Shown piece after piece: positions 22,998 to 35,137 of a DNA stretch of 64,000 nucleotides. The notes beneath the pieces are model-generated. The model had not been told where the DNA came from. It ran no database searches and worked only from the letters and a program-made list of their open reading frames with translations. Position numbers and translations under genes: made by a program. Source of the stretch: Symbiotaphrina buchneri (lineage: Eukaryota > Ascomycota > Symbiotaphrinales > Symbiotaphrinaceae); the NCBI GenBank assembly GCA_001599915.1, contig BCIG01000016.1:372001-436000 (forward strand). The letters are read 5' to 3'. Within the stretch, counting starts at the first letter, position 1, and each line of letters opens with the position of its first letter.

Positions 22998-23749
22998 ATG
23001 CCTTCACTGCTGCTCCTAGTGTTCTTTTTGCAACTGCTGATCCACATCGTCAACACCGTCGGTGCAGGGGCAATCAACAATCTGGTAAGATTGAGATTTT
23101 GATAGCTGGATGTCGTTGCATCATGGCTGAGACTACGCATAGCTATGGCTTCTCTACAACAAGCTTCCCACGCCAACATCCAGAGCTGCCCGCGAGCAGG
23201 CGAAGCTCCGAAAAGAGGTGTTTCAGCTACGCCAGGAGATGAACGGCACGAGCAGTCAAGATGAATTTGCCAAATGGGCCCGTCTGAGGCGTCAATATGA
23301 CAAACAGTCAGCTGAGCTGCAAAAGAAATGTAAATCACACTCTGGCGTTTTATATTCTTCTCAAGCTGATCGGTATGCTTCCAGCCGCTGAGCTCCAGGA
23401 CTCGAAAGCGTCCTTCGACAAGACCGTCAGCCTGCTCAGGTGGGTCGGAACCACTGGTTTGCGGTTACTGCTGCAATTCTGGTATTCGAAAAAGCCTCTG
23501 TTCTGGATACCTCAGGGATGGCTGCCGTACTATGTCGAGTGGTTACTGGCTTTTCCTAGAGCCCCAACAGGGAGCGTGAGCATCCAGGTTTGGGGCATTG
23601 CTTGTGCGAGCGTGATATCATTGGTCAGCGAAGGTGTGATAGCATTATACATGCTCGCGGCGGAGACCAGGGCTCCTGCAAGTAAGGGCGAGCCGCAGAA
23701 ATTTGGGGCCAACGGCAAGACTCCGGGGCATGGGGAAAAGGAGCTGTAG
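22998..23749 (+). CDS. GET1: Get1, tail-anchored protein insertion receptor
   Basis: ER membrane subunit of the Get1/Get2 receptor that takes tail-anchored proteins from Get3. Three exons: 22998-23084, 23143-23329, 23385-23749; 212 residues; introns 58 and 55 nt. Order: N-terminal membrane segment ([20 protein letters not shown]), a cytosolic coiled coil ([18 protein letters not shown] to AELQDSK) that wedges open Get3, then two membrane segments around [18 protein letters not shown] and [19 protein letters not shown]. The intron 2 acceptor was chosen at the second AG because it restores SAELQDS in phase. Length matches other fungal Get1. Confidence 0.93.
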
Positions 23750-24558
23750 AAAGAGAGTTTCAAAATAATATATCACCGCGAAGCATCTACGAGTCAACTG
23801 TTACTGTAGATGGATTCTGCAGACATAAAAGGTGTTTTTCGAAAAACCGCATGGACAATGGCGGCCTGGGATGTATCTCATCAGATTGACGCAAAGCCCT
23901 CCTCGCTGATGCTAAGGCACTGCAACACGAAGTGAGACTACCTTTGGCAAGGTATATGGGGTTTCATCTGGGCATTCTTTTTGACCTTGAGCGACCACTG
24001 AGATGTAAGATCGCCAAAGCTTCGAAAGTGCCGACTGGGTCTTCATGTTAACATATAAGAAAGGATGCTGAGCTGGGACGGTTACGAGAATATGATTGAT
24101 TGTAGAGATAGCTAAGTCAGTACCAGGTGATCTGATATCAGCACATACGATGTTTCGACAGATAGAAGGTCTGAATGTAGGATAATCATGACCCAATTAT
24201 CTGCGCAGGCTTGGATACGGTGATTCGTCCTCTGTGGTGACACGGGAAGAAAGAGGCAGCAGAGGAAAAGGAAAACCCAAAGGCGCGCAAATCTGCTCCG
24301 TATCTCGGCCCGGGTTAACCTTGCTCCGGACGTGCGAGTAGCGGCAGTTCCCGCGTCCCGGAAAGCTTTGTCTGGGGAATTCCATACGAGGTACAGAGTA
24401 CGCATCGACGACGTTTCATACTCAGCGCTTCGTACTATGTTTGTTGGATGAATCCTTGGAGCTCGGAGCGGGGGGTTGACATGAGCAACTGCTGTGCAAC
24501 CATCTTTATCCCGCCCTCTGATCTGTCCGCAGTGTGATAGTGATCTACTGTTGGCAGG
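23750..24558. other. Intergenic
   Basis: 809 bp between tandem plus-strand genes. A minus-strand frame of 194 codons (24696-24112) overlaps the next gene's first exon and contains no domain; rejected as chance. No repeat or RNA gene seen. Confidence 0.45.
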
Positions 24559-25665
24559 ATGCTCTCCTGGGCCAAGTGAGCTTTGTACTGCATCCCCTGC
24601 GACGCTTGCTGACAGCCCGACAGTCTCAAAACACTGCTGTTTACTCTTGGTCCTCTCGTTATCCCACGCCTGATCACCTACTACCGCACAGTCCAAGCCA
24701 ATGCTCGTTCGCAGAACCTTCCTGTCCGGCCGCTGTCTACTGCTACCTCCCGCGCCCTGAATATCCTCTTCCTCAGTGCAGCCATTGCCCTAGCCTCAAC
24801 TCTGCCCTTCTTTGCACCCGAGGATATATTCACCAGCACCCATTCTCGCCTGCAGACCCCTACGGATGTCCTTTTCACGCGGCTGGTGGCCCTTAGGCCC
24901 CTCTCACCCAAGGACGAGATCTTGAAGGCGAAACTTGTGTCGTTGGAGTCGAGGTTGCTTTACATGACCTTCGGGCCCTCCGCCATAACCGACTGCCTCT
25001 TCTGCAACTCGGATGAACCCACCTCATATCTCTATTACTCGCTGCCCGCCATCCTGCTGCCCCATATCCTCCACATTGGGATCCTCGGGCTGGTAACTTC
25101 GGGCTTGTTCTCAGGACGCGCAGGCGCCAGCTGGCGTACCCAAGCGACCATTGCAGGTGTGGCGCTTGCCGTGGCGGAAGTCTACTTTGTGGGAACGTAC
25201 AATCACAAACAGAATCTTCAGGCGGCCCGGCTTTCAGACATAGACTTTTTCCACTGGCGTGTGCGTCTGTATAGGGGAGTTGCTATTGCACTTGTGGACG
25301 CTCTGCTCGGATGGGGTATCTACCTTTCCTCCACCAACCGGGCATTCGTAACCCCTCCTGCAACCTCTGAGCGGCTCGAGTCGAGTACTCGCTTGCTGGA
25401 GGCCGCGCAGAGGAAACTCCACGCCCTGGGCATTCTGCGCAATGCCGTTGTGAGGGAGGAGCGTTTACGCGCCAAGACTCAAGGTTATTGGTTGGCGGAA
25501 GGGAAGATCATGGCCGAGGTGTTTGAAGAGAGGGAGGTGGTGGACGGTGTCAAGTCGGCCCTCGAGAGGATCAATGTAGATCGGGTCACAGAAGAGGCTG
25601 CACGATATGCCGAAGGCATCGTTGGAGGTATGAGGCTGGCCCCGGAACAGCCTGCTGCACCATAG
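24559..25665 (+). CDS. Conserved fungal multi-pass membrane protein, function unknown
   Basis: Two exons: a 17-nt first exon (24559-24575, MLSWA + 2 nt) and 24624-25665, joined over a 48-nt GTGAGC...CGACAG intron; 352 residues. Joined, the N-terminus reads MLSWANLKTLLFTLGPLVIPRL. Membrane segments are visible at about 7-22, 58-75 (ALNILFLSAAIALAST), 155-180 (IHIGILGLVTSG region), 192-207 and 245-262 (GVAIALVDALLGWGIYL). A soluble helical C-terminus of 80 residues follows. Between the second and third segments is a Cys motif (TDCLFCNSDEP). I recognise it as a protein shared by many moulds but know no function; it is not an enzyme family I can name. Confidence 0.8.
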
Positions 25666-25850
25666 CCGGCAGCAGAAATCCGCTTGGATGTCATGGGTGG
25701 CTTCGCTGCACAAATTCTGGCCCTCCCAGAGCTACTTTTGAATGAAGAAGCTTCAAACAGTATGGTGAAAATAGTATTCGACGTTACAGCCTGGAAGGCC
25801 ATGAGTACTGATGTTAAACTTCTATCACTCTATTCGGATATATCCTTCTT

Positions 25851-27764
<1,914 letters not shown>

Positions 27765-28817
27765 ATGGCAGCACCATCCTCGCGACTACGCCGCCTCGCA
27801 AATTTAAAGCTCCCCCAGCTGCGTGAAATAGCGGCTAACACTGGTATTAATGTCAGCGGAACGAAACAGGCTTTGATAACCCGTTTGCAAGCCGAACTCC
27901 CGGATCCTAGGATCTCTACACCACGCCCGAGAGATGCATCAAAGGTTGCAACAGTACTGGGTGCTCGCGCCTCTGCAGAATGGAGCAGGTTGATCAGTAT
28001 CGACATGGGCATCAGGAACCTTGCGTATTGCATCCTCGACGTCCCTCCCTTGGACGGGGCCGAAACCGACGGCCGTCCACAGCCGGGAGCAAAGGGACAA
28101 TGGGCGCCTGTTATCCCCACAGTCATAGACTGGAAACGCATTGTTGTATTGAGGAAACAGACGGAGGCTAGGGGCGATGCTGGAACAGATCCTGAGGTGA
28201 GCTCGATCAAGGAAGCATTCGATCCTGCAACGTTCGCTCAACATGCCTACAACTTGGTGGCCAACGTCCTGTTGCCACACGAGCCTGATGCCATCTTGAT
28301 TGAACGGCAAAGGTATCGGTCGATGGGTTCTTCGGCGGTTCAAGAGTGGACCGTCAGAGTGAACATGTTCGAGGCAATGCTTTATGCTGTACTCAAAACG
28401 CTCCAACAAGAAGAGAAAAGCGCTCGGCATTATGGCGGGCAGGTCTTCCCGGTCACGCCAGGTCGCGTTACATCGTTCTGGGTTGGGGATATGGGACAAG
28501 ACCCGACTACCAGCGCGAAAAGCGCGAAGGCTCGAAGTAAGGGCAACAAGATTGACCTCATCGGACGCTGGCTGCACGAAGGGACAAATATGCGTGTTCA
28601 GGGGCATGCTGAGGCCACAGCCGCGGCCTTCCTGAACAAATGGACAGGTGCAAGTAGGAAGAAGCGGAGGTCAAGGGATACGGCGGAGCGGAATAGCGCG
28701 GATTCCGTGGATGATATTGGGAAACTGGATGATTTGGCTGACTGCCTATTGCAAGGCATGGCATGGATCAGATGGGAGGAGAACCGCCGTGAGATTCTGG
28801 GCAGTTCTCTTAGTTAA
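27765..28817 (+). CDS. CCE1: Mitochondrial Holliday junction resolvase Cce1/Ydc2
   Basis: Structure-selective endonuclease that resolves recombination junctions in mitochondrial DNA. Single exon from the ATG at 27765, 350 residues. A SAP-like DNA-binding helix pair is at about 12-40 (LKLPQLREIAANTGINVSG). The RNase H-like nuclease fold starts at ISIDMGIRNLAYCILD (about 78-93) with the first catalytic Asp; ILIERQRYRSMGS holds the second acidic residue, and KLDDLADCLLQG near 327-338 supplies the C-terminal Asp pair. Basic segments RKKRRSR and KARSKGNK sit between. An upstream GTG in frame would add 31 residues; I prefer the ATG. Divergent from GLR1. Confidence 0.92.
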   Translation: MAAPSSRLRRLANLKLPQLREIAANTGINVSGTKQALITRLQAELPDPRISTPRPRDASKVATVLGARASAEWSRLISIDMGIRNLAYCILDVPPLDGAETDGRPQPGAKGQWAPVIPTVIDWKRIVVLRKQTEARGDAGTDPEVSSIKEAFDPATFAQHAYNLVANVLLPHEPDAILIERQRYRSMGSSAVQEWTVRVNMFEAMLYAVLKTLQQEEKSARHYGGQVFPVTPGRVTSFWVGDMGQDPTTSAKSAKARSKGNKIDLIGRWLHEGTNMRVQGHAEATAAAFLNKWTGASRKKRRSRDTAERNSADSVDDIGKLDDLADCLLQGMAWIRWEENRREILGSSLS

Positions 28818-28923
28818 TGCCGTAACAAGAGCAGTGGTGGTGCTGGCTGGCTGTTCCCTTACGCATCTTATGTACCCCGAACCCTGCTCCAGAGCGCTGC
28901 GCGGATGCGCATGAACACTATAT

Positions 28924-29565
28924 ATGGTCGGAGGGGTTGCGGCCTCCGTCTACGGTGCGTATAGAGTGGCTTCCGACTTCAGCCGTCAGACGTAAGCTTC
29001 AACTTCCTTGCAGCGATTACAAGAACATCTGTTGATATATGCTTCAGGTCCAAGAAAGCCAAGAAACGGAGAAAGTACATCCCACCGCCGCCCCCGGCCA
29101 GGTCGAGTATGTCAATATTCTCTACACTTTATCGTCTGGATGAACTGACCCAGCCAGGTCTTAAGGCACCTGGTGCACCCTGTCGCGGCTTGAAGGTAAG
29201 TCAGACCCTCTACTAGTGATACATGACCTGACTGAGCTCTAGGTCTGCTTCACCAATCGCAATGAACAATGCTTGTTCGACAACAAACGATCGGTGAGGC
29301 GTGTTGCTCGCCTTCCCCGTTTCTCCGTGGAATTCCAAGGCGACTACTGCATGGGCGACGCTTGAGCTACCAGACTCAACGACCATGGAACGCTTCTTTT
29401 GGCCGGTCTTCACCACTCTCCGGAAGCATTGATGCTCCACGCAGCTCGATCCAGACACAATGTGCACCCACCAGGATATCTGACCGTGGATATCGGCCTG
29501 GCACCCTATGGATCAGGGCCATTGAGAGACTCATTGGCAATCGGTCCTCTGTCAAGAGTCTGAAG
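28924..29565 (+). pseudogene. Multi-exon gene of unknown function, apparently frame-broken
   Basis: Exons with clean borders are 28924-28991, 29048-29106, 29158-29195 and 29243 onward (introns 56, 51 and 47 nt, phases match). They encode a short membrane-like start (MVGGVAASVYGAYRVASDF), a basic KKAKKRRKYIPPPPP stretch and then KAPGAPCRGLK and KRSVRRVARLPRFSVEF. The frame stops at 29363-29365 (95 residues), but the next bases in another frame read ELPDSTTMERFFWPVFTTLR, and then a third frame reads GTLWIRAIERLIGNRSSVKS up to a strong GTAAGT donor at 29566. Two one-base shifts (near 29362 and near 29427) would explain this: a decaying gene, or two sequence errors. Alternatively the product is simply the 95-residue protein. 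I do not recognise the family. Confidence 0.45.
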
Positions 29566-30968
29566 GTAAGTACCAAAACAAATCAAACAAAAAATCCCAA
29601 AAAATTGAAAAAGAAAATCATCCTAAAGTATCCCCACCGAAAAGGTGACTTTGTTATCACACACTCTTTAATCATCCCTTGTTATGCTTTGCTTATTTTC
29701 ATATCCTCATGCTCTTGTTCACACTAGCATTCCCCGATGCCTTCTGTCCCCTCTATCACAAGTACACCTCGAGCACAGCATGTCATTCCCTCCTCAGCTT
29801 CTGTTCCTTCCCCGGATTCGCAGAACACTAACACAGGAGACCTGGGATATCTGGACCTTGGATATCTGACCTTGGATACCTGGACCTTGGATACCTGGAT
29901 TCAACAAGGTATGATCATGCATCCGCCGCCTGTTGGCTGACAAGACACTAGAAACTACTCCTACTTAACGTGCAGCAAGTGTAGCGAGTAATCGTGTTCC
30001 GGCTTGTCGCCTTCAATGACTATCAAATCCACTATAGACTCCACACATATTACGTACGCAAGTAAGTGACACCTTCTTCCAACTCATGCCATCTCTTTAC
30101 TAGCTGGTTGTCGAACCGTCGACTAGTATCCGTTGCACTGTCCAGTTCCTCGACCATCTCAAGGGAGTCTATATGTAGAGATGTATGCTTGGCCGGCCCT
30201 TCATGTAAGTGTCCTACTCACTGTGGCCAAAACTTTAGACTTCCCCACTACCTCATGCTCATCGCGGATCTCCTTGAGTCCGCATGCATGACAGCCAGCT
30301 CTCGGTGAGTCCGCAACCTGTACCCTGTTCTTCTGGTAGCCACACGCTCACAATTATATAATTCTCGCAACCTTGCCCAACATCTGACTTCAGATCGGAG
30401 GACGGGCAAGGTGGCAGGTTGGATAGATTTGGGTGCGGGATGGTGGCGCGGGTTGACTGGTTTGGTGATGGGTTTGGCAGGTAGATAGAATGTTGTGATA
30501 GCTGGGCGATCAGGCCAAGGTGGTAGCACTCTTTTTCCCACTGGGTTTTAATGAGGCTACAGGAATGGGATGTCGCCTAAAAGAATGTCAAGGGCCGCTG
30601 TCCGTTGAAGTCCACGCCTGTGTAGCTCTGCGTAACTTATCGGATTGTGTTCGCTGCCAGTCAACATTACCAAAAGCCTACGCAGAAAAGACTTGCTCCC
30701 AACTCTCTTTCTACCAGAGAATTTCTACCTTGGCAACAAGACGTATCATGATCTACGGCATTCCTACGTCGAGTAGGATACGGACCTCGAGGGGTAGATT
30801 ACGTATATATCACGTATATGATCTTGAATCATCACATCTAAATCATTGTCATAGTCGAGCTGAGATGCCCTGACTCGTCCGCAGTATTAACGAGATGAGA
30901 ATTCGTCTTCACCCGTTTCTGAACGCGAACTCCAGCCCCTAATTTTATATCATGCTAGCCTTGTCCGT
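29566..30968. other. Possible downstream exons of the broken gene, tandem repeat, MDM38 3' flank
   Basis: Strong GTAAGT/GTGAGT donors on the plus strand at about 29566, 30062, 30207 and 30303 suggest further exons of the gene to the left, for example 29985-30061 with an open frame including FRLVAFNDYQIHYRLHTYYV. I could not join them in one frame. A 14-15-bp tandem repeat lies at 29846-29900. From about 30310 to 30968 nothing is seen except AT-rich 3' flank of MDM38. Confidence 0.35.
29846..29900. repeat. Tandem repeat, four units of 14-15 bp
   Basis: Units of the type GATAYCTGGACCTTG in direct order; the second has lost one base. The frame therefore changes along the array, which argues against coding. 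Confidence 0.85.
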
Positions 30969-32823
30969 TTATGCCTTCCCTTGTTCCTTGGCGGCCTCCT
31001 TCTGTTCCTTCTGTTCTTCTGCTACAGCCTCCCGCTCAGCATCCAGTGCTTCTGCGGCTTGCTCAGCATTATGCCCATCGGAGGCTGCCTGAGCCCGCCG
31101 GGCATCCTCCTTTTCATCAATGTCCTTGTCGTCCTTCACGCTGTTCCGAGACTGATTGCTGGCATTCTGTTCGTTCTCCTCGTCAATGAGCTCTTGCTGC
31201 TCTTTCAATACTTCCAAGCGCTGCCGGTTGGTTGCAGCCCCCTCGGCGTTGTGCACCTCCAGTTCCATCTCGTGGAAGAGTTCCTCGGGGATACTGGCCA
31301 GGACGGCTTGCAGCGCATCGATTTGCGAGTTCATCTCCGACTCCTTACCCTGAGCATAGACGTAGGCGTTGCTCAGTACAAGCAGGGTGGAAGGCACCCC
31401 GTATTTCAGGCGGAGGTCCAGCCACATCTGAAGATCCTCTCGCAGCCGCGCAGGGCTCACACCTTGCGTCCGGAGGCCCCGGCTTGCACAAGCGGTCTGC
31501 AGTTCCGGGACAGAAAGTGACTCAACGCCCTCATAACTGATGGCCCGATCATCGCGCTTGATTTGGCGCATGCGATGGCGGATCTGGTATCTAAGCATGG
31601 CATCCGTGCCGAAGCTGTTGAGGTTCATGTAGCGGCACATAGCGACAAGTTGAGGCCTCGAGAGGTTGTCCAGGGTCAAGTCATCTTTGAAGATCTTGCA
31701 AACCTTGATGACATCTTCTGCAGAAGGGGACTCGCCTGTGGCTCGAACCTACCGACCAGAGAGTAAGACTCGGTGAGAAGGGTGACAGCAGTAAATTACC
31801 TTTCGGAAAAACTCGGTGAATTCTTCCCGCTGGGCTTTCTCTGGGCTCAGGGGAAGCCCGGTCTCCTTAAGAGTGTTGCGCAGAAAGTTGCTAACCTCCT
31901 TTCGGGTGGCCCTCAAGTTCTTCGCCTTGTTCTCCTTTGCATGCAACCCCTCATAAGTACTGGGAAGCATGTTGGGAAACACCTTCAATGCAACGGGCAG
32001 AAGAAGCTCGGCAAAAGGGACTATGATAAAGACCGCAAAGGGGACCAAACGGCCAAGGTCCTGGACAGTCCGATGGAGCTGTTCACGAGTTAACACGTGT
32101 TAAGCTCAGAGGAGTGATCAGACTGCCTCACCTGCCGAGTCTCTCTCCGGGTCAATTCGTAGCCAGCGGCCATCTTCAGAGCCAATTTGGAACTAATCCT
32201 GACCTCGGTGGCAAGAAGCTTCGTTCCATCCCAATAATGTTGGATTTCCTTCTTGATCCGCTGCGTGAGTGGAAGCTTTTTCTCCTCCTTCTTCACTTCG
32301 CTGAGCTTCTTGTCCGCCGCTTTTGCAGCTGCCGCCTTGTCCGTGGCCAGCTGAGCGAGCGAATGACTTTCTTGAGCGTCCGTCTTGTGCGAACCCGTAG
32401 GCTCGTTGCGCGGGATATCGACACCCTCAACCAAGTCTTTCGCCGCCTGCGTCAAGCTGCTTTCCCCCGCTGATGAATCACTCTGCTTGCCCTCCTCGTC
32501 CTTGGGAAGCGGCTTCTTCGCTTCCCGGGGATTAAACCCAGGAGGGGGCAAATTGCTTCCAGTACCCTGGGAGGTCGACGTCTCTGTGGCCATGCCCCGG
32601 AGGGCTATCGCAAATGCAGGGATGTGCTTGGGCATGCCATACCCATTGTGACGTAGATGGGCCATATATGCCGAGGTCGAGCCCAGTGGCAGCCTTGCAG
32701 GACTGTGGGCTACAGCGGAGAGTTAGCAATAGACCTCTGGAACGGCACCGCAATAAAGCTCCTACCACCAGCCACAAGGGACCGCCGCCCAGCGTTCCGG
32801 ACAAGCCTCGAGGATGCGCTCAT
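30969..32823 (-). CDS. MDM38: Mdm38/LETM1, mitochondrial inner-membrane protein
   Basis: Needed for K+/H+ exchange across the inner membrane and for binding mitochondrial ribosomes. Four exons: 32823-32766, 32709-32132, 32078-31800, 31748-30969 with introns of 56, 53 and 51 nt; 564 residues. A presequence rich in Arg/Ser/Ala starts MSASSRLVRNAGRRSL. The single membrane span is VPFAVFIIVPFAELLLPVAL (about 224-243), followed by the LETM1 ribosome-binding-like domain (FPNMLPSTYEGLHAKENK; LSRPQLVAMCRYMNLNSFGT; LTLDN). C-terminal 110 residues are coiled-coil and acidic. Start at 32823 is the first ATG that gives a presequence and a GTAGGA donor in phase. Divergent from ADK2. Confidence 0.93.
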
Positions 32824-33899
32824 GGTATAGGACTTGGCGGTGATCGAAGCCGTGGAAGCAGCGGGTAGAGGTCGAATCGGGCGGTGGTGGATACACCGAG
32901 AAAGCAGATGACGTGAATGAGCGACGGGATGCAATGGAAGGCAGGCAATGCTGATTGTTATGGTGGAATAGGGCTGAATGATGGTCGGAAGTTGGATGGG
33001 TTGTGGTCGTGGGTAAGGTAGTTTGGAGATTGTATGCTCTGTGCTGGAGACCTTAGGAAGCAGGTGTGGGTGAATTTCTAGACCCTACTGGTACGGATGT
33101 GATGTAGCATCATCTCAAGACGAACACGTTTCCAGCCTAGCTCAGTCCGTCTTAACCCCGGAGCCCAGATCTGACTAAGCCCTCAACCATTGCACAATTG
33201 CGATTCATTGCGTCAAGTCACGTGAATTGATAGCTGCTGTCTGTATTCGTACGTTCCTATCAACGCTTTCTAGAGCTCCATTTTGTCATTCGTCTCCTTG
33301 GTAACTTGGCCTACTTATTGTTTCTTCGAGTGGAGGTCATCATAACTCATACGGAATAGAATGATGATAAATGGCTGGCAGGCAGGGCAGGAAGAAATCC
33401 CGGGGCGGAGGTCGGGGCCTTTGAGGCTTTGACCCTCCGGCGGCCAGTCTCCGCCAGCGAGCGCCCCAACCAAAAATTCAAAGGAGCGGACCGGGCTCAA
33501 CGGAGAGCCTCGTCTCGGTGCTCCTTCCGCGGCCAAGCCAACAATTCACCGAAACTCCAGACCACCCAGTACGGTACACCGGTGCAGCACCGCCCAGCTC
33601 GCCAGCTGCCTAAGGTACCTTAGTTACACACGCGCTCAACCACATCTCCTCCCTAAATCATCCGTCCAGACCTACAGTTACAAGTATCTATATCCTTCGT
33701 ATACCTATCTTGAATATCGTCGCGGCAGCTTGTCACCTATGCGGCATGGCCATACACTCCGCACAGATGTAATTGTCTAAGGCCCCACTGCTTGCCCGCT
33801 GAGCTCCGCCCAGAGCACCCGAGCCGGCGTTAGCGCCGTGCCCGTCATCGAAGAACAATCGACATCTGCGGCCGCTCTTTATATTACCAGCTGGCACAA
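32824..33899. promoter_or_regulatory. Divergent promoter of MDM38 and ADK2
   Basis: 1,076 bp without a supported gene. A GGTACC palindrome (TAAGGTACCTTA) is at about 33610-33621. C/T-rich sequence and CTTCG/TATCTAT runs near 33680-33720 precede the ADK2 ATG. Confidence 0.5.
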
Positions 33900-34781
33900 A
33901 TGCCCCTCCGGCGGGCGGCACGTGTCCTCCTTGTCGGGCCTCCAGGAGCGGGGAAAGGCACTCAGACCGAGCGACTGCTAAAGCGCTATCCCCAGTTGTC
34001 TTCCATCAGCTCCGGCGATTTGTTGAGGGACAATGTGCGCAATCGCACCCCGCTTGGTATGAGCCCGCTCCTCCTGTTGGAAGCATACGTTTGCGTAGGA
34101 TTAGATTCTGATATGACGTCTCATGCAGGCATTCAGGCTGAGGCCACCATGAAAGCAGGCAACCTCGTGCCTGACACGATGATCCTCCGAGTCATCATCA
34201 ATGAGCTCACTCTACGCGGCTGGATCCTGAGCGGCGAACAGAAGCAGTTGACTCTCAACTCCACAGCCGCCGCCCTTGACGGCTCGGCCCTGCTGGGCGC
34301 CTTTTCCGCCACCGTCGACAATTTCATCACTCCTCCACCAACGCCGGACGATGGCTTGTACCCGAACGAGGACCCAGACGCTTCGTTCGTCCTGGATGGG
34401 TTTCCCCGCACCGCCGGCCAAGCGACGCAATTGGATGCCTACATCCCGATCAACCTTGTTGTCAACATTGACACGCCGGCCTCCGTCATCATGGACCGGA
34501 TCTGCAATCGTTGGGTGCACGTGCCATCTGGCCGGGTGTACAACACCACCTTCAACGCGCCCAAGGTGCCTGGTAAGGATGATGTGACCGGAGAACCGCT
34601 CACGAGGCGGGAAGATGACGACCCGGAGACGTGGAAGCAACGCCTCCGGAAGTTCGAGGAGACGGCAGCCCCAATGTTGGACTTTTACGACAAGAAGGGT
34701 GTGCTGCGGACGGTGAGCGGCAACAGCAGCGACGAGATATCTCCCAAATTATTCGCGGAGTTTAGCAGGATGTTTCTTTGA
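33900..34781 (+). CDS. ADK2: GTP:AMP phosphotransferase, mitochondrial adenylate kinase
   Basis: AK3-type kinase that regenerates GDP and ADP from GTP (or ATP) and AMP in the mitochondrial matrix. Two exons, 33900-34056 and 34129-34781, give 269 residues. P-loop GPPGAGKGT at about 13-21, AMP-binding SSGDLLRDNV, FVLDGFPRTAGQA, and the lid RWVHVPSGRVYNTTFNAPKV of the long (mitochondrial) type, followed by DDVTGEPLTRREDDDPETWKQ. Fungal members carry the extra Thr/Pro-rich insertion seen here between the AMP site and the FVLDGFP motif (about 110-155). The 72-nt intron is a multiple of three and has no stop, so retention would add 24 residues inside the fold right after TPLG. N-terminus MPLRRAARVL can serve as an import signal. 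Confidence 0.93.
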   Translation: MPLRRAARVLLVGPPGAGKGTQTERLLKRYPQLSSISSGDLLRDNVRNRTPLGMSPLLLLEAYVCVGLDSDMTSHAGIQAEATMKAGNLVPDTMILRVIINELTLRGWILSGEQKQLTLNSTAAALDGSALLGAFSATVDNFITPPPTPDDGLYPNEDPDASFVLDGFPRTAGQATQLDAYIPINLVVNIDTPASVIMDRICNRWVHVPSGRVYNTTFNAPKVPGKDDVTGEPLTRREDDDPETWKQRLRKFEETAAPMLDFYDKKGVLRTVSGNSSDEISPKLFAEFSRMFL

Positions 34782-35137
34782 ACAGGATCCAGGACGGCGT
34801 TTTGGGATCAGTATGGATGGCTCTTATTTTATTTGGCACGCACCACGGTCGTTAGACCTTGGATCCTGGAATGGATCGCTGGAGCATCTAAATATATTAT
34901 TCAGAACCGTCTTTATCGAAATGCTTCATACTCCAACCGAGCAACAATGACACCTTTAAAGCACTTGGTCCGTAGACCCGCAACCCTACTCTATACAACA
35001 CGGTCAAAATTCCTCAACAGTTGTCCATGCAGAGAGTGAAGGGAAAGAAAAGCCGATGACCGAAATCTAACCCAGCCTCCAACGTTGATGCCCATCTATG
35101 CTGTCTATTCTCGACTCGACGCAGGTGTAGTGCAAAT
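34782..35137. other. 3' flanks of ADK2 and TRR1 (convergent)
   Basis: 356 bp between convergent stops. AATATATTATTCAG near 34891-34905 is an A/T-rich stretch that may include polyadenylation signals. No gene seen. Confidence 0.45.

Noticed and set aside
24112-24696. 194-codon minus-strand frame
   Set aside because: Overlaps the first exon of the membrane-protein gene; composition shows no domain or presequence.
27939-28607. 222-codon open frame on the minus strand
   Set aside because: Antisense to CCE1; no domain.
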